NCBI GenBank assembly: GCA_963930655.1
Contig: OZ005618.1
Location: 20,868,501-20,932,500, forward strand
DNA: 64,000 nt
Direction of reading: 5' to 3'
From: Myrica gale
Lineage: Eukaryota > Streptophyta > Magnoliopsida > Fagales > Myricaceae
This document shows, piece after piece, positions 1-17,955 of this stretch. Made by a program: the position numbers and the translations under genes. The stretch's first letter is position 1, and each line of letters begins with the position of its first letter. The notes below the pieces were generated by a model, which saw only the letters and a program-made list of their open reading frames with translations, did no database searches and was not told where the DNA came from.

Positions 1-574
1 AGTTGAAGGGAGATGTACGAATCACCAAAAGCTATCTTTTTGTCATCAAATATTTTGGCATACAAAATCTATTCATCACTCAATTCTTCATGGTAATCCC
101 ATCATGAAAGAGTTTGGGTAAAATTTGTCACTTATTATTAGTTTTTGTGACGAATTTTATTGTTATAACTAAAGACTATGTTTTTAGACATATTTTATTT
201 GTCCTTATGAAAGGGTGACTTTTTGCCACATTATTTTAGTCACAAATTTTTTGAATAATTATTTTATCCATTTAAAATTGTTTTTCTAAAGTTCAAAAGT
301 ATGTTTTTATTTTATTTTAAATAATGCATTCCAATTTTAACAAGAAAATAAGTAAAGATTCCAAGATTAATAAAAGGGAACGAAATATATTGAATAGACA
401 TTATTCAAAATAAAACGAAACAGAGCATCACTATGCATATTGTTCAATTAAAAATCAAAAGTAAATTGTTCCTGGTCAAAATCCAGCAGATGAAATTGGG
501 TCATTTCCTATATCGTCATCGTGGTATAAACCTAGTGACCAAATTTTCAATTCCCTATTAATAATGACTAACTT
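1..574. other. AT-rich intergenic stretch
   Basis: No supportable reading frame, RNA gene or repeat with clear ends is seen. The base composition is strongly AT-rich with many short homopolymer runs, as in the other non-genic parts of the window. Confidence 0.6.
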
Positions 575-1380
575 CGTGGGATCGTCTAGTGGCCAAGGCT
601 AGGGTCTTGATACACTACAAAAAAATTGACCTATAGCGGCAGTCGGAAACCGCCGCTATTGGTCACAAAACCGCTGCTATCGGTCTTTACCGCCGCTATA
701 TCTCCGTCGCAGTAGATATATCGCGGCGTTTTTTGAAACCGCTGGTGAAGAACTCGGGTCTATAGACCGCCGCTATAGACCCAAACACAAATTTGTCTTC
801 CTCGCAACGTTTTTTTTTTTTTTTGCACTACTAATTTTTTTCTATATTTTCATATACATGTTTTTTTAATCGGTAATACAAATTTATTTTAATAATCATA
901 ATTCATTGGATGTAAAAACTTAAAGATCAAGGATAATAAAACAAAATATAATTAATTATATATTAAAAACGTTTTACAACAAATACAAGAATCTCTACAA
1001 GTAATCTAAAAAGTAACAAGTTTCTAATATAAAATAGTAATAAGCAATGATCAACTATAATATTCAAATACAATACAATAAGCAAGAACCAATTAAAATC
1101 TTCCTCCTTTTACACACCAACATCTTCGATCTTGAATTCCTGTAATTGAAAAAAATATCACATGAGAAATAGAAATAAACAAAAGATTTATGTAAGATGC
1201 TTATTCATCATCATAGTACTCATCATGTTCTAAACAAAAGATTTATTTAGAAAGGTATTGGCTTCTGGTGACCTTTTAATTTTGTTTTGACCTAGTGCAG
1301 AGCGATTTACTTCTTATGACAATCAACAGAACAATTCAAACCAATAACATCAGACATAACAAGATGCTTATATTCATTAC

Positions 1381-2151
1381 CTCATCCACCCTAACATTAT
1401 AAATGTTAATGATTGAGCCCTCCATTCCAATTGCTATTATGTTATTATCTTCAGGATGAAAAGCAAGAAAGGTTGAGGCAGGCGGAGGTGGCATAAAAGT
1501 AGTCATAACCTGCAAATGAATGCAATTTCCATCCAAATACAAACTCTGTTGATGATACCCAAAAAGACCGTACCAAATACAGCTCTACAAAGCTGATGGT
1601 GATTATAGAAACCATAGGAAGGTGCACATAATTTCAGAAATCTTTCATGGTATATTGCTGCAAGTATTCTACCCAAACTATGCATGTAGAAACATGTGCA
1701 CACATACAGATGAATGTGTTCTGCAGCTTAAAAGGAGCTTAAATGTGATCGGGAATGTATAGATAAAAATCCATCACCTTTCCACTTGGGTTTTGGTCAC
1801 TCCGAGTCCACTTCCAAAGCTTCTGGAATCCATTTGAACCAAGTGCCAGAATGCCAATACCAGAATTCATGTAAAGGAGTTGAGCAACCTTCAAGCAAAT
1901 GAGGCTATTTTTAAGTTCAAACTTGATGGCACAAGATCTACTATATCTATTATAAAATTAATCTTCATACAGAAATAAGAAAGGGGAAAATGAAGAACCT
2001 TGTTGGCGGGATCAATGGTATCTGGCATCGTAACTGCTTGACACTGGGCAGGTTCAACAATTTCTACCAGTTCCCAAGATTTGGTTTTATCAGAAACATT
2101 GTCTAAACTTCTTTGCGTTTCTATGCTTCTACTCTTAGGCTGTACTCCATT
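1381..2151 (-). pseudogene. TOPLESS-related (TPR) corepressor fragment captured by the CACTA element
   Basis: Three exons read cleanly on the minus strand: 2151-1999 (51 codons, with KSWELVEIVEPAQCQAVTMP), 1888-1778 (37 codons, with LALGSNGFQKLWKW) and 1509-1381 (43 codons, with PPPPASTFLAFHPEDNN and IYNVRVDE). All have AG acceptors and GT donors and all are phase 0. These are consecutive pieces of the WD40 region of TOPLESS/TPR transcriptional corepressors, which link repressor motifs such as EAR to chromatin silencing. The exon that normally lies between the second and third is absent, and the LisH/CTLH N-terminus and the remaining WD repeats are missing. It cannot make a working corepressor, but the phase-compatible exons could still be spliced into a transcript. 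Family identity is secure. Confidence 0.85.
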
Positions 2152-2442
2152 CTACAACAAACAATGATCAGAATTAGATGCAAATAGGGCAAAATTGTTC
2201 AGTACCTCAGAAAACAATTCATTTATACTTCAACTGTCAACTATGGCTATCAAATCCTTTGCCAAAAGGCCACATTAGAAAGGACCGGGTTGATCTGTCA
2301 GGTTGGGAGGAGCAAGTGTTTATGGGAGGCTCACAAAATCGGGAGTCATCAGAATCTTCTGACATGGGTGAATACTGGAAGGCTATCTCATCCCTACAAT
2401 AAAGTAAAGAGAACACAATGTAATCAAGTACGGTAATGAAAC

Positions 2443-3213
2443 TCGTTCCCCCATTGGTTGCATTTTATTTTAGATCCTCACAATCTGCCTGTGCAGGATC
2501 GTGATAGATGGCAGGACTTCATGTTGGTTGTGGTGCTCACGGTGGATACCATTTGGATGCATCGGAATAGCTTCGTTCATGGCAAAAAACACATGGATAT
2601 TTTTCTGGCTATTCAATCTATCCATTGCAGATTTGTGGCTCATAAGGGAGCGTGGGAGTCTCCAGACAATAGGGAAGAAGCCTCGTGGCAACCACCTCCT
2701 CCTGGATCGCTCAAGATTAATTTTGATACTGCCGTTAATAATAATTTGTTATGGGCAGCTGCTGTTTGTAGAAATTGTAAGGGCGAGATTTTGAGAATTT
2801 GCATGCAAAAAGCGGTGGGATCCAATCCTCTTAAAGGGGAAGCGCTTGCTGCCCGCTTGGCCTTTGAGTTGGCTTCTATGGCTGAGGAGTCTGTTGTTAC
2901 AATCGAAGGGGACTCGTTGGTTCTTTTTAATCAAGTTCAGCGAAAAGAGGAGACACCTCTCTGGTGTATTGAAGGTGAAGTTATCACAATGCGTCTGATG
3001 CTTGACCACTGGAGTGAGTGGAAGATAGCTTGGACACCTCGTGAGGGCAACTTTTTGGCTCACAATCTTGCCAAGTGGGGTTTACTTACTGCAGCTTTGG
3101 GGGACATTCCTTTGGCTTCTGTACCGCATGATATTGTTATTTCTCAGAACTCTGTATTTTTCGACAGAGTTACCCCTCAATGTTTATGATTCCTTGTTGC
3201 GAAGAAAAAAAAA
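2443..3213 (+). mobile_element. 5'-truncated LINE (RNase H end) with poly(A) and 17-bp TSD
   Basis: An open frame at 2458-3189 encodes the C-terminal RNase H-like domain of plant LINE polyproteins. Visible parts are PPPGSLKINFDTAV (first Asp), KGEALAARLAFELA (Glu), IEGDSLVLFNQV (Asp) and TPREGNFLAHNLAKWG. In the last motif the usual Asp of an N..AD.LA pattern is His, so one catalytic position is changed. The segment ends in an A-rich tail at 3203-3213. The 17-bp sequence AAGTACGGTAATGAAAC flanks it at 2426-2442 and 3214-3230, a perfect target site duplication. This is a LINE copy truncated at its 5' end on insertion inside the CACTA element. Confidence 0.9.
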
Positions 3214-3230
3214 AAGTACGGTAATGAAAC

Positions 3231-4496
3231 AACCAGTTTAATACTGAAGGTAGTATCCATAACAAGGCGGGTTATATACATTGGAAAACAAGGAATTTCT
3301 CAAAAAAAATGTTGTCTAGCTCTTGGTAGATGATGATTTTATAGTGAACAAATGACTCTGCATGCAAAGTGAAAACAAAAACGACAGACAAACAGATTCT
3401 ATGTCATCTTCTACGACATCGTATTTGATGACTTGACTTCTTTCTTAACTGATTTCCACCCAATTCTGCTTGCCAAATAGTTTTCATTTTGAAGCCTATA
3501 CCTTTTTTTTTTTATAAGTCATTCTGAAGCCCATACTACTCTCCATCTATGACAAATATCATTTATCAAGTACTTAACAAGTAGAAAAAAGATTCAAACC
3601 AAAAGACCAATCCAGATTCCACTGCACCTCATTCCCACCAAAAGCCAAGGCTAGTGAGAAAAAGCAAAAACATAAAAGTTACTCGCGCAATATGACACCA
3701 CGGACGCTCTCAGCAATCTCCAAGACGGACGGGAGAGGGCGTGAGGGAGAATTAGAGAGAGACGGACGGGAAAGGGAAAATTTGGGGCTGGGCGGGAAAT
3801 AGGGAATTTGGCGCCGGAAAGGAAATGAAAAAAGGATGGGGGACCGCCGCCACCACGACCGCTGCTACAGACCTGTTTAAATAATACATCATAATTAAAT
3901 AGTATTATATTATTAATTATTACAAATATATATGCTCATTATAATCATATGATAGTAGATGTCTAAACTACTTAAATTTAGTCAATAAAAATACAATTAC
4001 CATAACAATCATAAATATAATTTCATAACATTAATTCTAATTCCATATAACAACTTCAAAATTCATAAAACTATTTCATTATGTAAAAGTAATTCATCTC
4101 GTATGTCTCTAATTCCATATTTTATTATGTAGGTCTCCTAAAATGTTTTTTAAGCATGTGACAAAATGAATTTATGTATTAAAAGGAATAAAATAGTCTA
4201 TAAAATAATTATTAACATTAAATAAAATATTTTTTTCAATTTTTTAAATTGTTTTCCAATTATACCTATAGCAGCGGTTTTTTCAAAAACCGCCCCTGTA
4301 GATACCTCATTTCTAGCAGCGTTTTTTAAAAACGCTGCTAAAGGGGGGTCTATAGCGGCAGTCAGTGACCACTGCTGAAAAGACCGCCGCTAAAAGTATT
4401 CGGCGTTTTACACAAAACGTTGCAAAAAATGCCGCAAAAAACATCCTTTAGCGGCGTTTTTAGCGACCGCCGCTAAAGACCTGTTTTTTTGTAGTG
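3231..4496. other. CACTA interior and right subterminal region
   Basis: The stretch 3231-3850 holds no readable exon. A GA-rich stretch at about 3720-3840 could be part of a captured 5' UTR or promoter, but no coding part can be recognised. From about 4265 onward the AGCGGCG-type subterminal repeats dominate, and between lies AT-rich filler. Confidence 0.5.
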
Positions 4497-4600
4497 GTAG
4501 TATAATTCTTTCAAGGTCTCGTGTTCAAGATCTCTTAGGTGTTGTCAATCTTTTAGGGTCATCCTAAGGTCTTTGGCCTAATAATTGTCTGATTTTGTGT

Positions 4601-6241
4601 AGAACAGGAAGATTGTACACACTTCGAAAATAATCAAGAAACGCATAAGTTCAGCAGGACACCAACGTGTCCCTAACCAAAAGACATGATCAGAGCCATT
4701 CAACCATAAAAGCCTGCATTTAATTTCGTATCGAAAAAGATCGTGTTCTTTGATATCTTGCACAGTGAAATTGGCTTGTGAAACGAATGAAAACCTAATG
4801 CATTTAGAATTATTTTTTTCAATCTAAGAATTAGAACAAGCTAGTAAACACTTATGCAGTTTTGCACAGCCAAAAGGCCAATCAATCGTATCTCCTACAC
4901 AAATTCAGGTTCGCCCTCCATTTTGTAAGAAAATCTAAAACCAATAATCAGCCTAGTTTAAAATTAGAAAATAATTATATTGTACACCTTTTAATTATGG
5001 GATCTTGATGCTTTGCGCCTCAATTTATTATTATTTGGCATGCTTTAAATGACAATTTTATCTTTAAGACCTCAAAAAATCAATTTCCATCAAAATTAAC
5101 AGAAAATTTTAAAGGATGATACAAAGTGTCAGAAATCAATAGTTAGTGGGTGTGCAATGTGACAAAAATAATAATTGGGTATAAAATGTTAAAATTCTCA
5201 TAATTGAGAGTGGAAAGTGAATTATCTTTTAAAAATATGTTCATCACACTTAATCTACCTCTCACAATATACAGTTATTAGCAATTTTGGATGAACATGT
5301 ATAGATAGGTGGGAACTATTTTGCAGCATCCAAAAAATAATTATAGAAGATTTAGGTCGTGGTGAGTTAGACAATGACACTTCTCTTGCTTTTCTTCTCT
5401 CTACCAACTATCAAAACTCTGACCAAACTAATTAGGGATGGGCAAATATTCTGGCCATAATTTTTCTATTCCAGTTTCGATTCCGGCACATGCTACAAGG
5501 AATTCACGTTCGAACAACGCAATCTCTCGTTGGCAGAAATGTGAAAATTCGTCAGTAAAGCCCTATTCCAACGAAATTAGTCGTCGACAAGCTTATTGCA
5601 ATTTCCTTGTGGAGAATGACCCTTAACAATGACATTTGCGGTTCTTCATCAAAGTACTTCCCCTACGACCAACAACCTGCTGAGAAAAGCTCAAAGCCAC
5701 ATTTTCATTGGGAAAGACCAGCAGTTCTACCAACGACAGAGAATCGTTGCAAGAGAGGAGAGTTAGTGAATAAAGACTCGTTGCAATTGAGAAAACCAAA
5801 ACCCATTTCTTCATAACCATCTTCGCCATCAAAAATTTGAATCTTCATATTGTACAGAGACTTCATGAAACAGAACACAAGAAAAACAAAGCCAGAAAAT
5901 ATAGACCTACAACAAACCAAGTAAAGAAAAGATCTACAATAAATAAAGTACTCTACAAAACGGAGGACTTCACAAAATGCGGCAAGATCTACATCAAACA
6001 TGCCAAACATAAAACTGCAACAAACCCAGGAAAGAAACTGCAACAAAAGATCTACAAAAAATCGCAAGAGAACTCCTAAAAGAAAGTGGGCATAACATTC
6101 TTCTTCTCTTCTACTTTCAACTTCACTTCTCTTTCGCTTTCGGCCACTCCTGCTTTTCGTATTCACCGCCATCACCATTACCAACGTCCTTCTTTTAGGC
6201 ATAAAAAGCTGCTTTCTTAGTATAAAGAGCACCCCCAGACC
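4601..6241. other. Intergenic, no gene recognised
   Basis: Several short frames exist on both strands, including an antisense frame at 5705-6232 and plus frames near 5438-6079. None resembles a known family and all have skewed, low-complexity composition. The stretch ends with CCCCAGACC at 6233-6241, the left target duplication of the adjacent Mutator-like element. Confidence 0.5.
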
Positions 6242-6428
6242 GGGTTCGGTTATTATGCGAATCCTTAGTGTGTGAGTGTGTATGAGTCAACGGCTTAGAT
6301 TAAAAGGTTGAAATCGGATGGCTAAAATAAAGCCACCTCATTTAATGAAACCAACCATAAAACCGACCCATATTCAAGTTATCGACCCGTTTTACAAAAC
6401 CTAACCCGGATGCAAATTTCTCTCTGAC

Positions 6429-6790
6429 ATGTTTTCCTTTAATCTCTTCCTTCTCCTTCTTCTTATTCAGACTAACACGGCCACCTCCTTCATCCACGAT
6501 CTTCTCCAAAGCCATGGCCTCCCAGCAGGGCTCTTTCCAGAAAATGTGAAAGCATACAGTCTTGACCAAACAGGTGTTCTTGAGGTCCACCTGGACCAGC
6601 CATGCTTGGCGAAGTTTGAGACCAGAGTTTTCTTTGACAGCGTGGTAAGAGCAAACCTCAGCTTCGGCAAGCTTAAAGGGTTGTAGGGCCTGTCTCAGGC
6701 AGAGCTTTTCTATGGCTTCCAGTGAAGGATATCATAGTGACTGATCCATCTTCAGGACTCATTTTTTCTGTTGCTAGCAGACCTTCTTCT
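6429..6790 (+). pseudogene. DUF538-family gene fragment inside the Pack-MULE
   Basis: The frame from ATG 6429 begins with a hydrophobic signal-like stretch (FNLFLLLLLIQTNTATS) and continues with the DUF538 hallmark HDLLQSHGLPAGLFPENVKA, then LEVHLDQPCLAKFETRV and VVRANLSFGKLKGL before a stop at about 6684. Past the stop, family sequence continues (GLSQAELF), then after a one-base loss WLPVKDIIVTDPSSGLIF up to about 6780. The copy therefore has a nonsense change and a frameshift, and the C-terminal third is missing. DUF538 proteins are small plant proteins of poorly defined function. The ATG sits directly at the inner edge of the left TIR. Confidence 0.85.
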
Positions 6791-7359
6791 GGGTTTATTG
6801 ATGTGTTCTCTGTTCTGTTTTCCTCTGTTTCGTAGCTGAGAAACCCGAGGGGCAATAGGCATAGGAAAATTGACTTATTTTCTTGATTCGTTTGGTGCCA
6901 TGAGAGATTTACTTAAAACAGCGTGTCAAAGTTTTGCAAAATTATTTGTCACAGTTGATTTTTTCCTTAATTTTGATTCCAAAAGTATAAGCTTTAATAT
7001 TTTTCTTCATTTTTCCTGGGTTTTTCTTTTAGGCCGCCATCAGAGTGTTCATTACTGAATTTGGTGGTTTTGATTTCTTTTGGAAACTCTCTACATAAAA
7101 GGGTCTGTGATTAACATTAGTCTATGTGTGATGCAGGCCTAGTATTGGAGAAGGATCGGAGTAATGAGAGAGAATTTCAAGAGCAGAGATGATGACAAGT
7201 CTTTCGTATGAGAGATGATATCCTCCTGTTTGTTTGTTTTTTTCTCCTCTTTTGTCGGAAAAGAAAATATGCCAATGCAGAAGAGCTTTCTTCAAGCAAT
7301 GCAAGAGACCCAGTAGAAAAGGGCATCTGAGACCCAGATGAAGCAAGAACAAAGCTTAC

Positions 7360-7460
7360 CTTAAATGTGCGATCTGCCATTGGAGTTTGGTGACAGAGAG
7401 AGCTTGCCCTGAGAGAGAGAGACAGAGCGTCGAGAAGAAGAAGCAGAGAGAGAAATTTGC
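7360..7460 (-). pseudogene. Captured first exon (MADRTFK...) of an unidentified gene
   Basis: On the minus strand a pyrimidine-rich leader with CT repeats (about 7460-7381) is followed by ATG at 7380 and the codons MADRTFK, then a strong donor AAG|GTAAGC at 7360/7359. The layout looks like a 5' UTR plus short first coding exon with the start of its intron. Seven residues are too few to name the parent gene. It lies in the Pack-MULE opposite to the DUF538 piece, so the element holds fragments of two different genes. Confidence 0.55.
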
Positions 7461-7639
7461 TTCCGGTTTATGTTTTGTAAAACGGGTCGGTAACTTGAAT
7501 ATGGGTCGGTTTTATGGTTGGTTTCATTAAATGAGGTGGCTTTATTTTAGCCATCCGATTTCAACCTTTTAATCTAAGTCGTTGACTCATACACACTCAT
7601 ACACTAAGGATTCGCATAATAACCGAACCCCCCCAGACC

Positions 7640-9238
7640 ATTCTTTTTGTTCTCTCTTGTGAACTTTCTTCGCTTCTTGTCGAGTTTTCATTCTTCTTTC
7701 TTTTGCCTTTTCTTTTCTGGTTTCGAGGATAGATAAGATAGGACAGACGAGAATGTATTCGATCTTCTTTCACTTTTTCCTGTCTTATCCGATCGGTTGG
7801 GGGCCAAAGGAAATTTGAATATTGTATAGAGACTTCACAAAACAGTGAAAATTTGGGTAGTTGTCGTAGCCGTTGTGCGAGAAAGAGAAAAGAATAAGTG
7901 TGATGAAGATGAGAGGCGTTAGGGTGAAATGACTAGCAACGGTGGAGATTAAATGTAAGGTGAGAAGATATCATAAGCCGTCAAAGTAAAAAGGGTCAAC
8001 TTATGTTAGGGGTAGATATGCTTCTTGGTTCTTTGGAGCCCTTGTTCTTGCTTTGGGGTAGGCCCTTCTTCCAATGAGTTGAATCTTGATCGCACTTACC
8101 TCAGGTCGAAAAGAAGAAATGGTAAGGAAGTGGATGGTCTATCTCCAACTCATTATTCTAGAAATGAATTACTAGACGGTAAATTGTGATTAAATGTGAG
8201 GTCAGAAATGAATAGAAACTGTAAATTAGTTTGCATAATATTTAATATCAGATATAGTGTACAAGTTCAATAAAAATAAACAATAGATTGTTAAATCACA
8301 TTTGTAATATATTAGTAATATATTTTAGCAATATGTTACATTTGTCGCTAAAAAATTGTGATTAAAGGTAATCATATATGACCATTTAATATTGGTTGTC
8401 ATTGCTTTACTTTTATCAACCAATCATCTGGTTGTTAATATCCTATTTCGACCAAAAAAAATATTGGTTATTATTGTTTAACTTTTAGCCACCAATTATC
8501 TAGTTGCTAATATCCTATTTCGACCAAACAAATATTGGTTGTCATTGTTTAACTTTTAGCAATCAATCATCTGATTGCTAATATCCTATTTCGATCAAAA
8601 AATTATTGATTGTCATTGTTTAACTTTTAGCAACCAATCATCTAGTTGCTAATATCTTATTTCAACCAAAAATTAGCTTCCGTCTTAAATTTGCTGCTAA
8701 AAGTCTCAATAGCAGTATTAATTTCTAGAATTTGGTTGCTAAAAATCAACTAGAATACTTTTTTAACAATTTTTTGAAAACGAGAACCAAAATTTATATT
8801 TTGGGCAAAAAATCCCATGTATAAAAACTAATCAAAATTTACATTCCAATAAATATTTGGAATCTCAGGCCATTCGGTTACCCACCCTTGAGACTCAGTA
8901 ATAAGTCCTTTTCCATTTAGCTGAAATTTAATCAATTTGTGTTCTTTTTTTGCTCGCTAATTCCAAACAAAAAATAAATAAAATTGAAATTCCCATAAAA
9001 TATTTGGAAACAAATTTAGCGACCAAGCAGAAAAAGGAATAATAATAATTTGGTGAAGAGCTTTTTTTGTTTCCGGAAATGAAATATAAAATTAAATGTT
9101 ATATTTAAAAACATTGTCGTGGTGCCTGCCGCCTAATCCTACTAATTTGCTAGAGGGCGGTGCGGTGGCCTCTTCTTCGCCAAATAACGAATCTTGAGTC
9201 GCATGCAGTCTACTCATCTGCAGTTGTACTGGTCAACG
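7640..9238. other. Intergenic region upstream of the cysteine desulfurase gene
   Basis: No coding region is seen. The segment contains the 72-bp minisatellite at 8391-8672 and AT-rich sequence. The last few hundred bases should hold the promoter and 5' UTR of the next gene, but no convincing TATA box was picked out. Confidence 0.5.
8391..8672. repeat. Four-copy minisatellite, about 72-bp unit
   Basis: Units starting at 8391, 8463, 8533 and 8605 share the order ATTGGTTGTCATTG, TTTAACTTTTAGCAACCA, ATCATCTGGTTGCTAATATC and CTATTTCGACCAAA. Each unit contains internal complementary words (GGTTGCTAA and TTAGCAACC), so every unit can fold on itself. Copies differ by a few substitutions and small indels. 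Confidence 0.85.
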
Positions 9239-16261
<7,023 letters not shown>

Positions 16262-17955
16262 AGTTAATTGATCTCCATGCCAGCTGCTTTTAGATTGTGT
16301 CAATGTTCAGCTACCACAATGAGGTTTTATATGTCAACCTTTTAATTTTCTCCTTTTTGTGAAGAGTGGCCCTTCTGATTCTTCTTCACCTTCAATTCGT
16401 GCTATTTTCTGTATTCAGTTCCCGCGATGTAATCTATTTTGTATAGAGGGAAAATGCATAAGATATTTATTGGTCTAGCTCTACAGTTACAAGATTCTTA
16501 TCAGCCAATGTACTAGTACTCTACTACGGGTTATTGAGTTGTTTGGACTTTTGTCTGAGGGTTGTGCTTTTTAGATTGTTGACTACTTAAGAACATAAAC
16601 ATCCTGCTCAACGTCAGGGTTGGTGGCCTTTTCTACAGGAAGGTTTTAATCCTAATGCTTCGGTACTAACAAGTTCTAACAGAGGGGTCTGATGCTATTT
16701 ACTAATTAGATTAGGGACATTGATGGACTTTATTAATGTTTTGGTAATATTAAAACCCTTTGTTAAGGCTTGTTAAGACCGAAGCTTTAAAACCGAAACC
16801 TTTCCCTCTTTTACTACCCTCTACGGCATCACTTCTGGTTTGAACTCCCTGTCCAATGACTTCATATCATCGGCCAGCATTTCTTAGACCTCGGGGCCTT
16901 CCCCTCACTCTCCTTTCACAGAAGTTTCATTGCCTTACCAATAGACCTCCGATGTTGCAACATCACCGATATTACCAACGCTCACCCAAAAGGTTTAACA
17001 AACTTCTTTCAGGTCGGATCGGGTAAAGTGGGGGATCAAGTGTTGTTTGGGGATTATGCTTGCTAACTAAGTCATTGAAGGCGCCAACTCTGTATTCTAC
17101 TCAGAAATTTAAAATAGTGAAAATTAGGGCCTGTGAATATTATAAGAAACAAAATTAGACAGACTATTATTCCGGTTTGTGGGATATAGATTTGGTTTTT
17201 AAGTGGGTAACTTCTGTTATGTCGATAATTCTGTCAATCAAAAACTCTTGGATAGAGATTCTCTCCAATTTGATATTAGAATTGAATTATGATTCTCTAC
17301 AATTCTCTGCCTGAATGACATAGTACAACTCAGAAAGAAATAGACACTAGATGGATCCTACATTCTTTTCAATGTTGTTCGTGTAAAGTTTGGGCAATAT
17401 GAGACCTACAACGGTGTCCACATGTTCTGTCTATCTCTCTTTTAATTACAACGTGCAATTCGGATATGGAATTGGAGAGGATCATGATCGGTCCGAATCG
17501 GATCACCAAGCATTAGGATCAATCGTTTGCCCAAATTGTAATGTGCAATTTAGATAGAGATAGACATGACAGACAGATGCATATTTTAACTTCCATATTA
17601 TGTGATAATTAATAAGATATTAAATATAAAAGGGCTCACACAATATGAGTATCTCTCTCCAAATTAAATGGTCCAATTAGAATATTAAATTGGAAAGTAT
17701 GTAATCCCAAAATCAGTTACCTGTAACATTTTAAAAAGAAAAATTGACTTTGTTTTATTTGATGGACCAATCAAATTGTTTGGTTTCGCTTTAACTCAAC
17801 AGAAGGGTAGTTGGTGATCTTTAGTTCGTTTGAAAATCTTTCAAAAGAATTGTCTAGAGTTGCAGATTGCGTCTTCAAGAGCGTCCAATTGAACCATTAA
17901 CATTTGACGAGCAGACAAGATCACCCCCAACTCTGTTTCCCCACGACTCAAACCA
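16262..17955. other. Intergenic between NFS2 and the dioxygenase gene
   Basis: The first few hundred bases should be the 3' UTR of the cysteine desulfurase. The rest has no supportable gene. The last about 150 bases before ATG 17956 are expected to hold the dioxygenase 5' UTR. Confidence 0.5.

Larger units (their letters stand above)
613..4496. mobile_element. Non-autonomous CACTA (En/Spm-like) transposon carrying gene fragments
   Basis: The left end begins CACTACAAAAAAA and the right end reads as its inverse, TTTTTTTGTAGTG, giving a 13-bp terminal inverted repeat with the diagnostic CACTA terminus. Both ends carry dense subterminal repeats around the words CCGCCGCTA and AGCGGCG in both orientations, as is usual for this superfamily. 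The flanking trinucleotides are ATA and GTA, a 3-bp duplication with one mismatch. No transposase is present in the 3.9 kb. The interior holds TOPLESS-related exons on the minus strand and a LINE tail on the plus strand, so this is a gene-capturing derivative mobilised in trans. Element identity is well supported; the exact target duplication is less so. Confidence 0.88.
575..4600 (+). repeat. tRNA-derived SINE split by a CACTA element
   Basis: The left piece (about 575-612) has an RNA polymerase III A-box-like motif, CTAGTGGCCAAGGC. The right piece (about 4497-4600) has a B-box-like GTGTTCAAGATCTC followed by a body starting AGGTGTTGTCAATC. Joining the two flanks across the 613-4496 insertion gives one SINE-like unit. 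Its body resembles the SINE at 55544, where AGGTGTTACCAACC occupies the same place, so the two copies belong to one family. The 3' end is not sharply defined. Confidence 0.6.
6242..7630. mobile_element. Pack-MULE (non-autonomous Mutator-like element)
   Basis: The left terminus (from 6242) starts GGGTTCGGTTATTATGCGAA and the right terminus (to 7630) is its inverse. The inverted repeats run about 185 bp, 6242-6427 against 7447-7630, with few mismatches. The flanks carry a perfect 9-bp target duplication, CCCCAGACC, at 6233-6241 and 7631-7639. Long TIRs with a 9-bp duplication are diagnostic of Mutator-like elements. There is no transposase. The 1.0-kb interior carries a DUF538 gene piece on the plus strand and the first exon of another gene on the minus strand, which makes it a Pack-MULE. 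The close TIR match and perfect duplication suggest a fairly young insertion. Confidence 0.95.

Noticed and set aside
575..612. Split tRNA gene
   Set aside because: The A-box is tRNA-like but the acceptor and anticodon stems cannot be formed even after joining the flanks, and the downstream body is SINE-like.
2458..3189. Independent RNase H-like gene
   Set aside because: It has no start context or promoter, ends in poly(A), and is framed by a perfect target duplication; it is a truncated LINE copy.
5705..6232. 175-codon open frame on the minus strand
   Set aside because: Composition is low-complexity (Lys/Arg then Phe/Leu/Cys runs), no family likeness and no promoter or intron logic; most likely chance in AT/CT-skewed DNA.
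9203..9238. Upstream in-frame ATG as the NFS2 start
   Set aside because: Homologous proteins begin at the position of ATG 9239 (MET...KLPSF); the 12 extra residues have no counterpart, although use of both starts cannot be excluded.
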